Source: Mucilaginibacter sp.
Lineage (GTDB): Bacteria > Bacteroidota > Bacteroidia > Sphingobacteriales > Sphingobacteriaceae
Assembly: GCA_031292485.1 (NCBI GenBank)
Contig: JARLHA010000034.1
Span: 124,001 to 188,000, forward strand
Length of the DNA: 64,000 nt
Reading direction: 5' to 3'
Shown here: positions 16,667 through 26,168 of the stretch, one piece after another
How positions within the stretch are numbered: position 1 is the first letter of the stretch
How the letters are laid out: each line of letters begins with the position of its first letter
The notes under the pieces: model-generated
What the model was told of the DNA's origin: nothing
The model's input: the letters and a program-made list of their open reading frames with translations, nothing else
Database searches by the model: none
Made by a program: the position numbers and the translations under genes

Positions 16667-16899
16667 TTAATATTAACGTGAGTTCGATATAAGAAAAACC
16701 TTTGCCCTATCGGGGGCTACCGCTTTGTAGCACTATGTTCAAACGTTATTTTTGCCGCGTCAGCGGCTACCCAACTCGCGAAGGGTAGCCACTAACGTGG
16801 CATTATCCCTGGTATTTGGTTTCTACAAAGCGGTAGCCCCGATGGGGCATTTTGAAACTGTATGCTAAATTTCTTATATCGAACTCACGTTAATATTAA
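16667..16899. mobile_element. 233-bp MITE-like element with perfect 30-bp terminal inverted repeats
   Basis: The termini 16667-16696 and 16870-16899 are perfect 30-bp inverted repeats starting TTAATATTAACGTGAGTTCG. Inside, a second perfect 18-bp inverted pair begins GGGGCTACCGC, and a third pair GGCTACCC/GGGTAGCC surrounds the centre. There is no open reading frame of note. The ends are TTAA, which could be a target duplication or part of the repeat. Non-autonomous mobility is inference. Confidence 0.6.
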
Positions 16900-16931
16900 C
16901 TCCCTTGACCTGCTGGTTAAGGGAGTTTTTT
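16898..16931 (+). terminator. terminator of the efflux operon
   Basis: The stem AACTCCCTT/AAGGGAGTT is followed by a T-run to 16931. It overlaps the last two bases of the palindromic element. Confidence 0.75.
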
Positions 16932-16958
16932 GATTTACAAAAGTGGCTTACATCCCTT

Positions 16959-18341
16959 TCAGGCAGGTAAGGGCAGCGTAAAACAAAAGCTGCTGCCTTC
17001 GCCCGGTTCACTGGTAATGGAAAATGTGCCGTTATGCTTTTTAATGATCTCGGACGCAATAAAAAGGCCCAAACCCACCCCCTGGAAGAGCATGGCTGTT
17101 TCACTTACTCTGTAAAAACGTTGAAATAATTGATCGATCTCCTTTTTTTCAATACCTATTCCAAAATCCTGCACACACACCACAATATCGCCGGATTCAA
17201 TTTTCGCTTTTACCAATACCTTGTTGGCATCCGGAGAATATTTGATGGCATTGGTTAGCAGGTTGACAAGTACCTGTTCGATCCTGAACTGGTCGCCCGC
17301 GTACAGGATATCGACGGAGTTTTCCAGCAGGATCTCATGGTTGTTTGCTGTAAGCTGGATATTGGCAATACTATTTGTGAGCGCATCCGGGAAATAGAAT
17401 GCTGCAATATTCAGGTCTATCTGGCCCGAATTGATCTTGGTTACATCCAGCAGGTCTGCTATCAATTTTTCGAGCCGTTTAATACTGTGCCCTGCATTTA
17501 AAATAAATGGATAATGCTTATTGGCCCGGTCTGCTGTTTTTTCAAGCAGCTGGTTAATGGCTTTAATATTGGTCAATGGTGTCTTAAATTCATGACTAAC
17601 CATATTAAAAAATTCATCCTTTTTGGCCTCAGCTGCTGCCCGTCTTTCTTTTTGCTGTTTCTGGACTACTAGTTCGCGATTGGCAACGATCAGTTCGGCC
17701 GCACGTTTTGCTTTTTCTTCATCCTGGTAGCCCAGTTCTTCCAGGGCAATGATCAGTTCGGCCGCCCGCTTTTCCTTTTCGCCGTTTTGATAAGTCAGTT
17801 CCTTATTAGCAATGATCAGTTCTTCCGCCCGCTTTTCCTTTTCTTCATTTTGAAAAACCAGTTCCAGGTTGGCTATAATCAGTTCCGCCGCCCGTTTTTC
17901 TTTTTCCTCATTTTGAAAAACCAGTTCCAGATTGGCTATAATCAGTTCCGCCGCCCGTTTTTCTTTTTCCTTATTTTGAAAAACCAGTTCCAGGTTGGCT
18001 ATAATCAGTTCCGCCGCCCGCTTTTCCTTTTCCTCATTTTGAAAAAGCAACTCCTTATTGGCTATAATAAGTTCCGCAGCGCGCTTGTCTTTTTCGTCAT
18101 TTTGAAAATCGAGTTCCCTGTTCGCGACGATGAGTTCTCTCGCGCGGTTTAGTTTCTCCCGGTTTTGAAAATCCAGTTCGATATTCGCAAGGCTGAGTTC
18201 AGCGGCCCGTTTTTTCTTTTCTTCATTCTGAAAATCAAGTTCTATATTCGCCAGGATAAGATCTGCCTCCAGCTTTGCCTTTTCTTCGTTGGCAACTACC
18301 AACTGTTCTAAAAGCTCATTCCTGCCCATCATATACTTCAA
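16959..18341 (-). CDS. soluble histidine kinase with ten 21-residue coiled-coil repeats
   Basis: 460 residues with no membrane segment and no PAS/GAF domain. Residues about 24-234 are ten tandem repeats of the type AAELIIANLELVFQNEEKEK (21 residues, three heptads), forming a long coiled coil. A HisKA domain follows with NMVSHEFKTPL (phospho-acceptor H250), then a HATPase_c domain with N-box LLTNAIKYS, G1 DFGIGI and G2 GVGLGLF. It should autophosphorylate and pass phosphate to an unlinked receiver; no response regulator is adjacent. The repeat type is known from other Bacteroidota kinases, usually between PAS domains. Here the repeats form the whole sensor half. The upstream 354 bases lead to the divergent GH106 gene. 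Confidence 0.9.
   Translation of the reverse strand: MKYMMGRNELLEQLVVANEEKAKLEADLILANIELDFQNEEKKKRAAELSLANIELDFQNREKLNRARELIVANRELDFQNDEKDKRAAELIIANKELLFQNEEKEKRAAELIIANLELVFQNKEKEKRAAELIIANLELVFQNEEKEKRAAELIIANLELVFQNEEKEKRAEELIIANKELTYQNGEKEKRAAELIIALEELGYQDEEKAKRAAELIVANRELVVQKQQKERRAAAEAKKDEFFNMVSHEFKTPLTNIKAINQLLEKTADRANKHYPFILNAGHSIKRLEKLIADLLDVTKINSGQIDLNIAAFYFPDALTNSIANIQLTANNHEILLENSVDILYAGDQFRIEQVLVNLLTNAIKYSPDANKVLVKAKIESGDIVVCVQDFGIGIEKKEIDQLFQRFYRVSETAMLFQGVGLGLFIASEIIKKHNGTFSITSEPGEGSSFCFTLPLPA
17640..18272 (-). repeat. 63-bp coding tandem repeat, ten units
   Basis: The DNA encoding the coiled coil repeats every 63 bp. The middle units (about 17820-18010) are nearly identical at nucleotide level, whereas the outer units have diverged. 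Such an array can gain or lose units in frame by slippage or recombination. Confidence 0.85.
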
Positions 18342-18590
18342 TCATCGTTCTAAGTAAAGGGTATCCTCACTGTCCGAACAGGTCGATATCCAAAGTGTAA
18401 AGCTGATTTTGAGGTGCTAAGCTTAAAAAAACCGGAACTATGCAATATAATACAATAAACATGCCGCGTTCTGTATAATTGCTAAATGGCAGCGAAAAAG
18501 GTTTTACCATCGCGGTACGCATCCTTTAAAAAATATTTAATAAAAGAATATTTAAACACATTATAATTTTTACACTTTCCGGTTTAATGT

Positions 18591-18619
18591 TTTTGTTAAT
18601 TTGGCACCTTATATCTTTG
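18591..18619 (+). promoter_or_regulatory. promoter candidate of the GH106 gene
   Basis: TTTG (18592-18595), 16 bp, then TATCTTTG (18612-18619) fits the Bacteroidota -33/-7 pattern. It lies 77 bp before the ATG. Confidence 0.4.
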
Positions 18620-18695
18620 ATATTTAAAACTTAAATATCCCGAGTTTTAACCTGTTAGAATTTTTACCGTATTAATATACTTTACCCCGTCTATA

Positions 18696-21600
18696 ATGAA
18701 AAAAAAACTTGCTAAATCGTTTTTATTGCACACTGTAAAGTCGTTTTTATTTAAAATACCATGCTCATCTTTGGCTTTCTTTTTATTGGTTACCTGTGCT
18801 TATGGCCAGGCAAAGTTAAAAGCGAAAACAAAACTGCAAACAGGGAGCATTAACGCTATTGAAACTAACTTTAAAAACATCCCGGATTCCGTTCAAACAA
18901 GTGTTTACTGGTATTGGATCTCGGGCAACATCTCTAAAGAGGGTGTTATTAAAGACCTGGAAGCCATGAAAAAGGTTGGCATCAACCGTGCCTTCATAGG
19001 TAATATTGGTTTGGATAACGTGCCCGGGGGCAAAGTAAAAATGTTTACCCCTGAGTGGTGGGAAATTCTGGATGCCGCGCTGAAAACGGCAACACGGTTA
19101 AATATCCAGATCGGGATTTTTAACGGGCCGGGCTGGAGCCAATCCGGTGGTCCATGGGTTAAACCGGCCCAATCCATGCGATATTTAACCTCATCACAGG
19201 TTACTGTGCATGGGCCATCGGCGTTTCATCAAAAACTGGTTCAGCCGCAAAAAGAATTCCAGGATGTTAAAGTTTTGGCCTACCCGGTACCGGGCGGTTA
19301 TGACGCCGGAATCGCTGCGCAATTCTCTTCAACTCCGGCTATAGATTCGCTGAATAATTTAACGGATAACAATACTGCTACCGGCATTCACATGCATAAC
19401 GGGCAGCAGCTTCAGCTTGATATTAACACCACCGCGCCCGATACCTTGCGGAGCATCATCCTTACTACAACGCAACAACCGGTCTATCTGGAAGGCGACG
19501 TCCAGGCTAAAGTAAATGGCGAATACGTCACCATTAAACACTTCGCCATTGACCGTACTAACCCCGCGTTAAATACCGGTTTTACGCCCTGGGGGCCAGC
19601 AGCTATATCCATACCAGCAACCACAACAACCAATATCAGGCTGGTGTTTACCAGGATCTCCAATGATTGCGGCATTGCGGAATTAAAGCTATCAGCTACT
19701 CCATTGGTTGAGGACTATATCGAAAAAACGCTCGCAAAAATGTGGCCGACCCCGCATCCCTTCTGGCAAAACTACCAATGGGCGTCGCAGCCGGACGAAG
19801 CCTCAAAATATATCATCGACCCCAATAAAGTACTTGATATTTCAAGCGATATGGCGGCCGGTGGTACGCTTAACTGGCAGGTACCCGCCGGTAACTGGAT
19901 CATTGAACGCACCGGGATGACGCCAACCAATGTAACGAATAGCCCTGCGCCGCCCGAAGGCCAGGGCTTGGAAATTGACAAAATGAGTAAGGCACACGTA
20001 GCGGAACATTTTAACGCCTTTTTAGGGCAGATATTGAAACGCATCCCGCCCGAAGACCGCAAGACATTTAAGGTAACTGTTGAAGACAGTTACGAAACCG
20101 GGAGCCAGAACTGGACCGATGATTTGATCGCCGAATTCAAGGAAAAATACAAGTACGCCCCCACGCCATACATGCCGGTTTTACAGGGAAAAGTTGTCGG
20201 CAGCGAAGACCTGTCTGACCGTTTTTTATGGGATTTAAGACGGCTGATAGCCGACGATGTTTCCTTTAAATATGTGGGCGGTTTACGCGAAATAAGCCAC
20301 AAAAACGGGCTGACCACCTGGCTCGAAAATTACGGACACTGGGGCTACCCCGGCGAGTTTTTGCAATATGGCGGACAGTCGGACGAAGTAGGCGGGGAGT
20401 TTTGGAGCGAGGGTGATCTGGGAGATATAGAAAACCGTGCAGCTTCCTCATCGGCCCATATCTATGGAAAGATCAAGGTATCTGCCGAATCGTTCACAGC
20501 GGCAGGCGCACCGTTTTACCGGTACCCGGCCATGTTTAAAAAACGCGGCGACCGCTTTTTTACCGAAGGGATAAACAATACCCTGCTGCATGTATATATC
20601 TCGCAGCCAAAAGATGAAGTGGGTCCGGGGGTAACCGCCTGGTTTGGCGTTGAATTTAACCGACTGAATACCTGGTTTTTTGATATGGACGTATTCCTCA
20701 AATACATGAAAAGGTGCAACATGATGCTGCAGCAGGGGCAATATGTTGCCGATGTGGCTTACTTTATAGGCGAAGACGCGCCAAAAATGATCGGGGTAAC
20801 CGATCCGGCGCTTCCGCAGGGTTACTCCTATGATTATATCAATGGCGATGTGATCAAACAAAAGCTTACCGTAAAGGATGGAAAACTGTTGCTGCCAAAC
20901 GGGATCAGCTACAGCATCCTCGTGCTGCCAAAGCTCCGGACCATCCGCCCTGAATTGCTGGCAAAAATAAAAGAGCTGGTACAACAGGGGGCGGTAATTT
21001 TAGGGCCGAAACCAGACAGGTCGCCCAGCCTGGCCAATTACCCCGCCGCCGATCAGCAGGTGCAAAGCACAGCGGCCGAACTTTGGGGCAATATCGACGG
21101 CATAACCACAAAAGTTAACCATTATGGCAAGGGCCTGGTAATTAGCGGCATGGATATGCAGCAGGCATTGGACCTGGTAAAAGTTCAACCCGACCTTAAA
21201 ATTACACAAAGCGATTCCATCCTTTTTATCCACCGGCAACTGAAGGATGGTTCCATCTATTTTGTTTCGAACCAGAAAAACACCACGGTTAATATTTCAA
21301 CAGCGTTCCGCATAACCGGCAAAAAACCTGAACTTTGGAACGCGGTTACCGGCACGGTGCGCATGCTGCCCGCATACAGCCAAAATGGTAGCACCACATC
21401 AGTTCCGATGCACCTTGCGCCTTTTGAAAGCGCGTTTATCATCTTCCGGAAAAACGGAACGAAAGGTGATACCACCAAATCAAACTATCCCTTGCCTACA
21501 AAAACCATCAACATTACCCAACCATGGATCGTTAATTTTGACAAGGCTATGCGCGGCCCGGCAAAACCCGTAGTTTTCAATACGTTAACCGACTGGTCGC

Positions 21601-21983
21601 TTAATGCAAACGACAGTATCAAATACTACTCGGGTACAGCATATTATCACAACACCTTTAACATTGGCAAACTCACCCCCGGTGCTCATTATATCATTGA
21701 CCTGGGCCTTGCCAGGGCGATTGCCAAAGTAACCGTTAACGGCGTAACGGTAGGCGGCGCCTGGACACTACCCTACCAGTTGGATATTACCAAAGCCCTT
21801 AAACCAGGCACCAATAAACTGGAAATAAAAGTAGTGAACACCTGGATGAACCGACTGATTGGTGACAGCAAGCTACCTCCTGATCAAAGAAAGGTTTCGG
21901 CTACGTTCGGCCCTGATCCAAGGTCGGGGTTGGAATCATCCGGGCTTTTAGGGCCGGTGAAAATTGAGATGGTAAAATATTGA
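18696..21983 (+). CDS. secreted alpha-L-rhamnosidase-type glycoside hydrolase (GH106-like)
   Basis: 1095 residues with an N-terminal hydrophobic stretch (about 24-40) as signal sequence. The start of the mature part, SVYWYWISGNISKEGVIKDLEAMKKVGINRAFI, and IGIFNGPGWSQSGGPWV are hallmarks of the GH106 catalytic barrel. A C-terminal beta-sandwich (about 970-1090, VTVNGVTVGGAWTLPYQLDITKALKPG) resembles the sugar-binding domain of GH2-type enzymes. It should release L-rhamnose from plant polysaccharides or glycosides, probably in the periplasm. It is monocistronic, with its own promoter candidate, and is followed by a 282-bp palindromic element. Substrate assignment rests on family resemblance only. 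Confidence 0.8.
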   Translation: MKKKLAKSFLLHTVKSFLFKIPCSSLAFFLLVTCAYGQAKLKAKTKLQTGSINAIETNFKNIPDSVQTSVYWYWISGNISKEGVIKDLEAMKKVGINRAFIGNIGLDNVPGGKVKMFTPEWWEILDAALKTATRLNIQIGIFNGPGWSQSGGPWVKPAQSMRYLTSSQVTVHGPSAFHQKLVQPQKEFQDVKVLAYPVPGGYDAGIAAQFSSTPAIDSLNNLTDNNTATGIHMHNGQQLQLDINTTAPDTLRSIILTTTQQPVYLEGDVQAKVNGEYVTIKHFAIDRTNPALNTGFTPWGPAAISIPATTTTNIRLVFTRISNDCGIAELKLSATPLVEDYIEKTLAKMWPTPHPFWQNYQWASQPDEASKYIIDPNKVLDISSDMAAGGTLNWQVPAGNWIIERTGMTPTNVTNSPAPPEGQGLEIDKMSKAHVAEHFNAFLGQILKRIPPEDRKTFKVTVEDSYETGSQNWTDDLIAEFKEKYKYAPTPYMPVLQGKVVGSEDLSDRFLWDLRRLIADDVSFKYVGGLREISHKNGLTTWLENYGHWGYPGEFLQYGGQSDEVGGEFWSEGDLGDIENRAASSSAHIYGKIKVSAESFTAAGAPFYRYPAMFKKRGDRFFTEGINNTLLHVYISQPKDEVGPGVTAWFGVEFNRLNTWFFDMDVFLKYMKRCNMMLQQGQYVADVAYFIGEDAPKMIGVTDPALPQGYSYDYINGDVIKQKLTVKDGKLLLPNGISYSILVLPKLRTIRPELLAKIKELVQQGAVILGPKPDRSPSLANYPAADQQVQSTAAELWGNIDGITTKVNHYGKGLVISGMDMQQALDLVKVQPDLKITQSDSILFIHRQLKDGSIYFVSNQKNTTVNISTAFRITGKKPELWNAVTGTVRMLPAYSQNGSTTSVPMHLAPFESAFIIFRKNGTKGDTTKSNYPLPTKTINITQPWIVNFDKAMRGPAKPVVFNTLTDWSLNANDSIKYYSGTAYYHNTFNIGKLTPGAHYIIDLGLARAIAKVTVNGVTVGGAWTLPYQLDITKALKPGTNKLEIKVVNTWMNRLIGDSKLPPDQRKVSATFGPDPRSGLESSGLLGPVKIEMVKY

Positions 21984-22018
21984 ATTGATGATGTTGTTAT
22001 GCAGATGAGTAAGCTGTT

Positions 22019-22300
22019 TTCGCTGCCGCAAGCGTCCCGCTTGTGGCCCGCGTTTATGTAATCCGCGTTCAGATATGGAATATGCGATTTAAAAGCTGTA
22101 CTTGTCAGCTATTTTAATTTTAATGGATGAGATTTCTGGGATTGTTGGTCAGCTGGTTTAATAAATCATAGCCGTTTATTATGTGGGCGTAGATTTGGTT
22201 TGCAGGCACAAGTTTGCGCTGATTGGCTATCCAAAAAGCGGAATACCTAAAAATGGGCTACCTGAAAGCGGGCCACAAGCGGGACGCTTGCGGCAGCGAA
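22019..22300. mobile_element. 282-bp element with perfect 33-bp terminal inverted repeats
   Basis: The ends 22019-22051 and 22268-22300 are perfect inverted repeats beginning TTCGCTGCCGCAAGCG. Each arm contains the AAGCGTCCCGCTT hairpin also seen at 6.7 kb. The core has no convincing ORF. It fills the gap between two convergent genes and may double as a terminator. MITE-like nature is inferred. Confidence 0.6.
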
Positions 22301-22333
22301 CCGGGCTTACAGCAGCAATACAATAAGGTAACC

Positions 22334-23383
22334 CTACGGCCTTACCGCCCAGGCCAATCCATCCGCCCCTTTTATAGTGATATGCCCGCTAACGGTTAGG
22401 GTTTTCAGGTCGATAACCGCCACATAGTTATCCCCGGTACAGCCGATAAATGCGCGTGAGCCATCGTCGTCCATCAGGATCCCTGCTGCACCTTTGCCCG
22501 TGTTCAGCTTTTTGATCAGTTGGTGGCTTGCTGCGTCAAATACAAATATATCGCCGGTACGCAGGCTGCTTACCAGCACGCGCTTGCCATCGGGCGTAAA
22601 CTTAAGGCGGTTGGCGCCGATGGCCTTTGCATCAATTGTGGTAGATAATTTATTAGCACCAAGGTCGATCACCGCTATGCTGCCATCATCAGAAGCCGCT
22701 GTCCATAATTCCTTACCATCTGGCGAAACATCAAATCCTTCGGAGCCTTTGGATACGGGGATAAGGGTTTGCATCCAATCACGATGCGGCGGCGGCCCAA
22801 AACCATTGGGGCCCTGGTTTGGTTTAATGAGCGTGTCAGCCAAAATGCTCACCGTACCCGAAGCAACGTTGGTAGTGTACACGCGTTTACCACCGGGCAC
22901 TACGTAAATCATGTGGGTTCTGTCCTGCCCGGTGCCCATCACCCAGTCGAATTTGCCGGTTGCAGGGTCATACCTGCCGACAGTTTTGGTGCCTTCGGCA
23001 GTGAACCACACTTTGCCGTCAACAAAGGTGATGCCATGCGGGCCCATCATCGGGCGGGTATCAATGGTAGGTAAAGCCTTTTGCCCTACCAGGTCAATCA
23101 CATTCAATTCGTGCAGGCTGCCACCACCGTAGATGGTAACATAGGCCGTTTTTCCATCAGCCGAAGCCACTACTTCATGCGGGTCGGAACCCACCGGCAC
23201 GGCAGCGATTACTTTCAGGCTAACCGGGTCGATGATCGCCAAAACATGGTCGCCTTTTGAAAGGGCGAGCAGTGCGCGTGCCGGTGTTGCCTGTGCGGCA
23301 CATTGGCTGGCAGTATAAACTAAGGCTGTCATTAACAAACCTACGGCGAAGAGCCTGGTGAAACCAGATTCTATATTTTTCAT
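22334..23383 (-). CDS. exported YVTN/YncE-type beta-propeller protein
   Basis: 349 residues with a signal sequence (about 1-32, ending CAAQATPARA). The mature part repeats the YVTN pattern, for example VPVGSDPHEVVASADGKTAYVTIYG and FTPDGKRVLVSSLRTGDIFVFDAASHQLIKKLNTGKGAAGILMDDDGSRAFI, about seven blades. Such propellers scaffold or bind ligands in the periplasm; no enzyme active site is visible. It lies 73 bases downstream of the YceI gene on the same strand, so the two are probably cotranscribed. Confidence 0.8.
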   Translation of the reverse strand: MKNIESGFTRLFAVGLLMTALVYTASQCAAQATPARALLALSKGDHVLAIIDPVSLKVIAAVPVGSDPHEVVASADGKTAYVTIYGGGSLHELNVIDLVGQKALPTIDTRPMMGPHGITFVDGKVWFTAEGTKTVGRYDPATGKFDWVMGTGQDRTHMIYVVPGGKRVYTTNVASGTVSILADTLIKPNQGPNGFGPPPHRDWMQTLIPVSKGSEGFDVSPDGKELWTAASDDGSIAVIDLGANKLSTTIDAKAIGANRLKFTPDGKRVLVSSLRTGDIFVFDAASHQLIKKLNTGKGAAGILMDDDGSRAFIGCTGDNYVAVIDLKTLTVSGHITIKGADGLAWAVRP

Positions 23384-23456
23384 GGTAAGAATAGTTTATA
23401 GATCTATACGTTAAAGTTAGCAATGGTTTTAATAAAGATCAAGCGATAAGACCCAG

Positions 23457-24050
23457 TTAAGCCGGCTCCTGTTTTTTTCCCTCGCAATCGATAGTAACAG
23501 TTACGTCGTTGGATAGGATCATGCTTTCACTGCCAACCCCAAAATCAAGCCTGTTTATTTTAAAAGTGCCTTTAAACCCGATGGTATTGTCTTTATCCAA
23601 AAATGCAAAGGGCATTTCAATTTGTTTTGACTTGTCCTTAATGGTAAGGATAAAAGTGCCAACATAATTATTGCCGCTTTTGTGCTTAAACGCCACGGAT
23701 TTGAGCGAAATTTTTGAATAGTGTGCCACGTCAAAAAAATCCGCGCTGCGCAGGTGCTCGTCACGACTGGAATTATCAGTATTGATCGTATTTACATCAA
23801 CAGATGCTTCTACATTGCTGGCGCTTAAGTTGGCGGGGGTAAAATTGACTTTGGCTGCAAGGCCGCCGATGGATCCCCCGGTATTAATACCCAGGTTTTT
23901 TATTTCGAAGGTGATAGCCGACCGCGTAACAGCTGTCTGTATGCCTAAGCTGCCTTGCGGCACTTGTGGATGGGGTAATTTAGCAGCAACACCTAAAGCT
24001 ATTACGATAAGCACACCAACATTTACTATAAGTCGTTTTTTTAAATGCAT
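23457..24050 (-). CDS. exported YceI-family lipocalin-like protein
   Basis: 197 residues with an N-terminal membrane anchor or signal peptide (about 6-23). It then has the YceI fold: TAVTRSAITFEIKNLG, NVEASVDVNTINTDNSSRDEHLRSADFFDVAHYSKISLKS, and a closing strand VTVTIDCEG. The motif DEHLRSADFFD is the family signature. Members are eight-stranded barrels that bind polyisoprenoids or other lipids; some act in stress protection. It is the first gene of a likely two-gene unit with the downstream propeller. Confidence 0.88.
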   Translation of the reverse strand: MHLKKRLIVNVGVLIVIALGVAAKLPHPQVPQGSLGIQTAVTRSAITFEIKNLGINTGGSIGGLAAKVNFTPANLSASNVEASVDVNTINTDNSSRDEHLRSADFFDVAHYSKISLKSVAFKHKSGNNYVGTFILTIKDKSKQIEMPFAFLDKDNTIGFKGTFKINRLDFGVGSESMILSNDVTVTIDCEGKKQEPA

Positions 24051-24621
24051 AAAACTTGTATTTGGTGTCCGAAGTTAATCACCTGTCAGGTTATTTTTTT
24101 TAAAAATCGACCCGGACGCGGAATTTATAGACAAAGGGATGGTTTTAAGCGACTACTCTTTTAACAACCTGTCTGTCGGCACAAACCCCGCGCCAGGCTG
24201 TAAATTCCTGATGGCATCAGCGAGACAAAGAGACATCGTTCAATGTATACGGGAGCAGGGTTTATTAGCCCGGAGTTACCTATAAATATAAAAATGCGAT
24301 TACCTGGTATAAAATAATGTCAGAGAAATGATGGTATTGATGAAGCAAAAGAAGGATTAAACCGGGATTTTGTTCACCTTATGCCAATTACTGCTTTTCG
24401 GTGTATTGCCAATTGGCAATAAAAGTATTAAATTTATCCCTCAGCTGGCTCACAAACTGGCAGCATTAGTTTATTACTGCAAAGTATCGTTTTACTGACA
24501 CTATTGCGCCACCAGGAACCAAATTATCGGGAAGCGATGAAATATTTTAAATCAAAATCAGACATTTTTCACCATAACTACAGATTTTTCGCGTAAAATT
24601 GCCAGCGCGAAGCCCCTAATT
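24051..24621. other. 571-base gap without a recognised gene
   Basis: It lies between divergent genes and is AT-rich. I see no ORF with protein character, RNA gene, strong hairpin or repeat. Confidence 0.4.
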
Positions 24622-25443
24622 ATGCATAAAATAGAATCCTACTTTATCAACAATCCAAACTCCTCTCAGGTATTTTTGTACGCCGGCATTATTCTATTGT
24701 TATGGCTGTTTGAAGGTATTGTATTATCCGTATCGTGGAAAAACAAGTGGAAACACACGTTCACCAATATATTGTTTATTGCCACTGCCTTGCCTATACA
24801 GTTGTTCATGACGATTTTTGTGCTCGCCACCTCGGCATGGGCCATAAAACGGCACCACGGACTGCTGTTCCTGTTCCATCACTCAAACAGTGTCTTCGTT
24901 AAATATGTTATCGCTTTTATTTTGCTCGACCTTTGCGAATATATTTACCATGTAATTATGCATAAAGTAAAATTACTATGGAGTTTTCACCTGGTGCATC
25001 ACAGCGACCTTGAACTAGACGTTTCCACTACCGTAAGGGAGCATCCGGTTGAAACCTTTATCCGTACCGCTTTTTTAATTGTTTGGGTATACCTTTTGGG
25101 CGCTTCGTTCGGTGTGCTGCTGTTACGCCAAACTGCACAAACCATCAGCAATATTACATCGCATACCCAGTTCAGGCTTCCTAAAACACTGAATACGATA
25201 ATCGGTTGGGTTTTTATAACGCCTAACTTGCATCATGTACATCATCATTATGAATTGCCCTACACCGATTGCAACTACGGCGACGTACTCAGTATTTGGG
25301 ATCGTATTTTCAATACGCATTTTAATGGATTAAGCAGAAATGAGCTAAAATTTGGGGTTAACACACACATGGATAAAAAAGAAACCTCAAGGTTTTTAGG
25401 AATACTTGGCATGCCGTTCAACAAAAGCGCAAAAAGGCAATAA
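24622..25443 (+). CDS. sterol desaturase / fatty-acid hydroxylase family membrane enzyme
   Basis: 273 residues with several membrane helices (about 18-38, 47-72, 92-112, 146-170). The eight-histidine di-iron signature is present: H110-x-x-x-H114, HLVHH (H123, H126, H127) and NLHHVHHHYE (H204-H209). These enzymes insert oxygen or double bonds into lipid chains. In Bacteroidota they may modify fatty acids, carotenoids or sphingolipids; the substrate here is unknown. The start follows an AT-rich leader and the gene precedes a beta-barrel gene by 45 bases, so cotranscription is possible. Confidence 0.85.
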   Translation: MHKIESYFINNPNSSQVFLYAGIILLLWLFEGIVLSVSWKNKWKHTFTNILFIATALPIQLFMTIFVLATSAWAIKRHHGLLFLFHHSNSVFVKYVIAFILLDLCEYIYHVIMHKVKLLWSFHLVHHSDLELDVSTTVREHPVETFIRTAFLIVWVYLLGASFGVLLLRQTAQTISNITSHTQFRLPKTLNTIIGWVFITPNLHHVHHHYELPYTDCNYGDVLSIWDRIFNTHFNGLSRNELKFGVNTHMDKKETSRFLGILGMPFNKSAKRQ

Positions 25444-25488
25444 TCCGCATGGCGCGGTTCAGGTATTTTATAAACTTAAATTTCCTCA

Positions 25489-26115
25489 ATGAGAATCAGC
25501 AATGGTATTAAATGCGGCATGCTAACACTGCTCATGCTATGCTTTGTACTTTTTGCGTTTGGGCAAACAGACAAATTTGCGAGCAGGATTTATTTCCCGG
25601 GGGGCATTGGGCTTAATATACCATCCGGCGACGAACAATTGAGCGTACGGCCTGGCTTTTCGGTAATTACCGGGGTCGAATATCGACCCAAATATACCAA
25701 TGCGATCTTTTTCAGGTTTAATTATGATGCATTGTCCAATAAATACAAAAGCCTGCCTTACCAGGTCCCTACCAACGTTATAAGGGGCAAGCTGAACGCC
25801 GATTTTTTTATGCTGGGTGTTGGCTACAGGCGGGCTATCAGCAGTAAAGCAGCAGTTTATATATTAGGCCAACCGGGTATAAGCAGTTCGGGTTACAGCA
25901 GCGTGTCAATTAATTCAAACGGATATTCAATCATGAATGTAAGCGCCTATCATCCGGCGGGCAAAGCTGCTTTTGGCTTTGAATATTATATAGTGCCTCA
26001 TTTCGCGCTGGTTGCCGAGCCCGGTTATTATCATCTGTTCAGTGGCCATGGCGGTTTTATTATTAACCCCAACTATGTTTTATATAACATTGGGTTTACC
26101 ACCACATTGTTTTAA
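25489..26115 (+). CDS. outer-membrane beta-barrel protein
   Basis: 208 residues: signal peptide (cleavage after about FAFGQ), then alternating amphipathic strands, for example FSVITGVEYRPKYTNAIFFRFNYDAL, FFMLGVGYRRAISSKAAVYILGQPG and AAFGFEYYIVPHFALVAEPGYY. The protein closes with the aromatic-ended strand YNIGFTTTLF, typical of outer-membrane barrels. It resembles small opacity-type or outer_membrane_beta-barrel proteins of Bacteroidota. No function beyond membrane localisation can be given. Confidence 0.7.
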   Translation: MRISNGIKCGMLTLLMLCFVLFAFGQTDKFASRIYFPGGIGLNIPSGDEQLSVRPGFSVITGVEYRPKYTNAIFFRFNYDALSNKYKSLPYQVPTNVIRGKLNADFFMLGVGYRRAISSKAAVYILGQPGISSSGYSSVSINSNGYSIMNVSAYHPAGKAAFGFEYYIVPHFALVAEPGYYHLFSGHGGFIINPNYVLYNIGFTTTLF

Positions 26116-26118
26116 ACA

Positions 26119-26154
26119 GTTCCCCTATTGCTGTTCCTACTGTTCAGGGGGAAC
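26119..26154. terminator. hairpin in a convergent gap
   Basis: GTTCCCC (26119-26125) pairs with GGGGAAC (26148-26154) between two convergent genes. There is no T-run, so termination is uncertain. Confidence 0.35.
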
Positions 26155-26168
26155 ATTCCGGAGATGCT

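Noticed and set aside
17787..18152. 121-residue repetitive plus-strand ORF
   Set aside because: It is the complement of the 63-bp coiled-coil repeat array of the minus-strand kinase; its Phe/Leu-rich repeats are shadows of Glu/Lys/Asn codons.
17640..18272. CRISPR-like regular repeat spacing
   Set aside because: The units are contiguous 63-bp in-frame coding repeats without unique spacers, and no cas gene is present.
24051..24621. Possible RNA gene or riboswitch in the long gap
   Set aside because: No tRNA-like cloverleaf, conserved riboswitch string or terminator could be found by eye.
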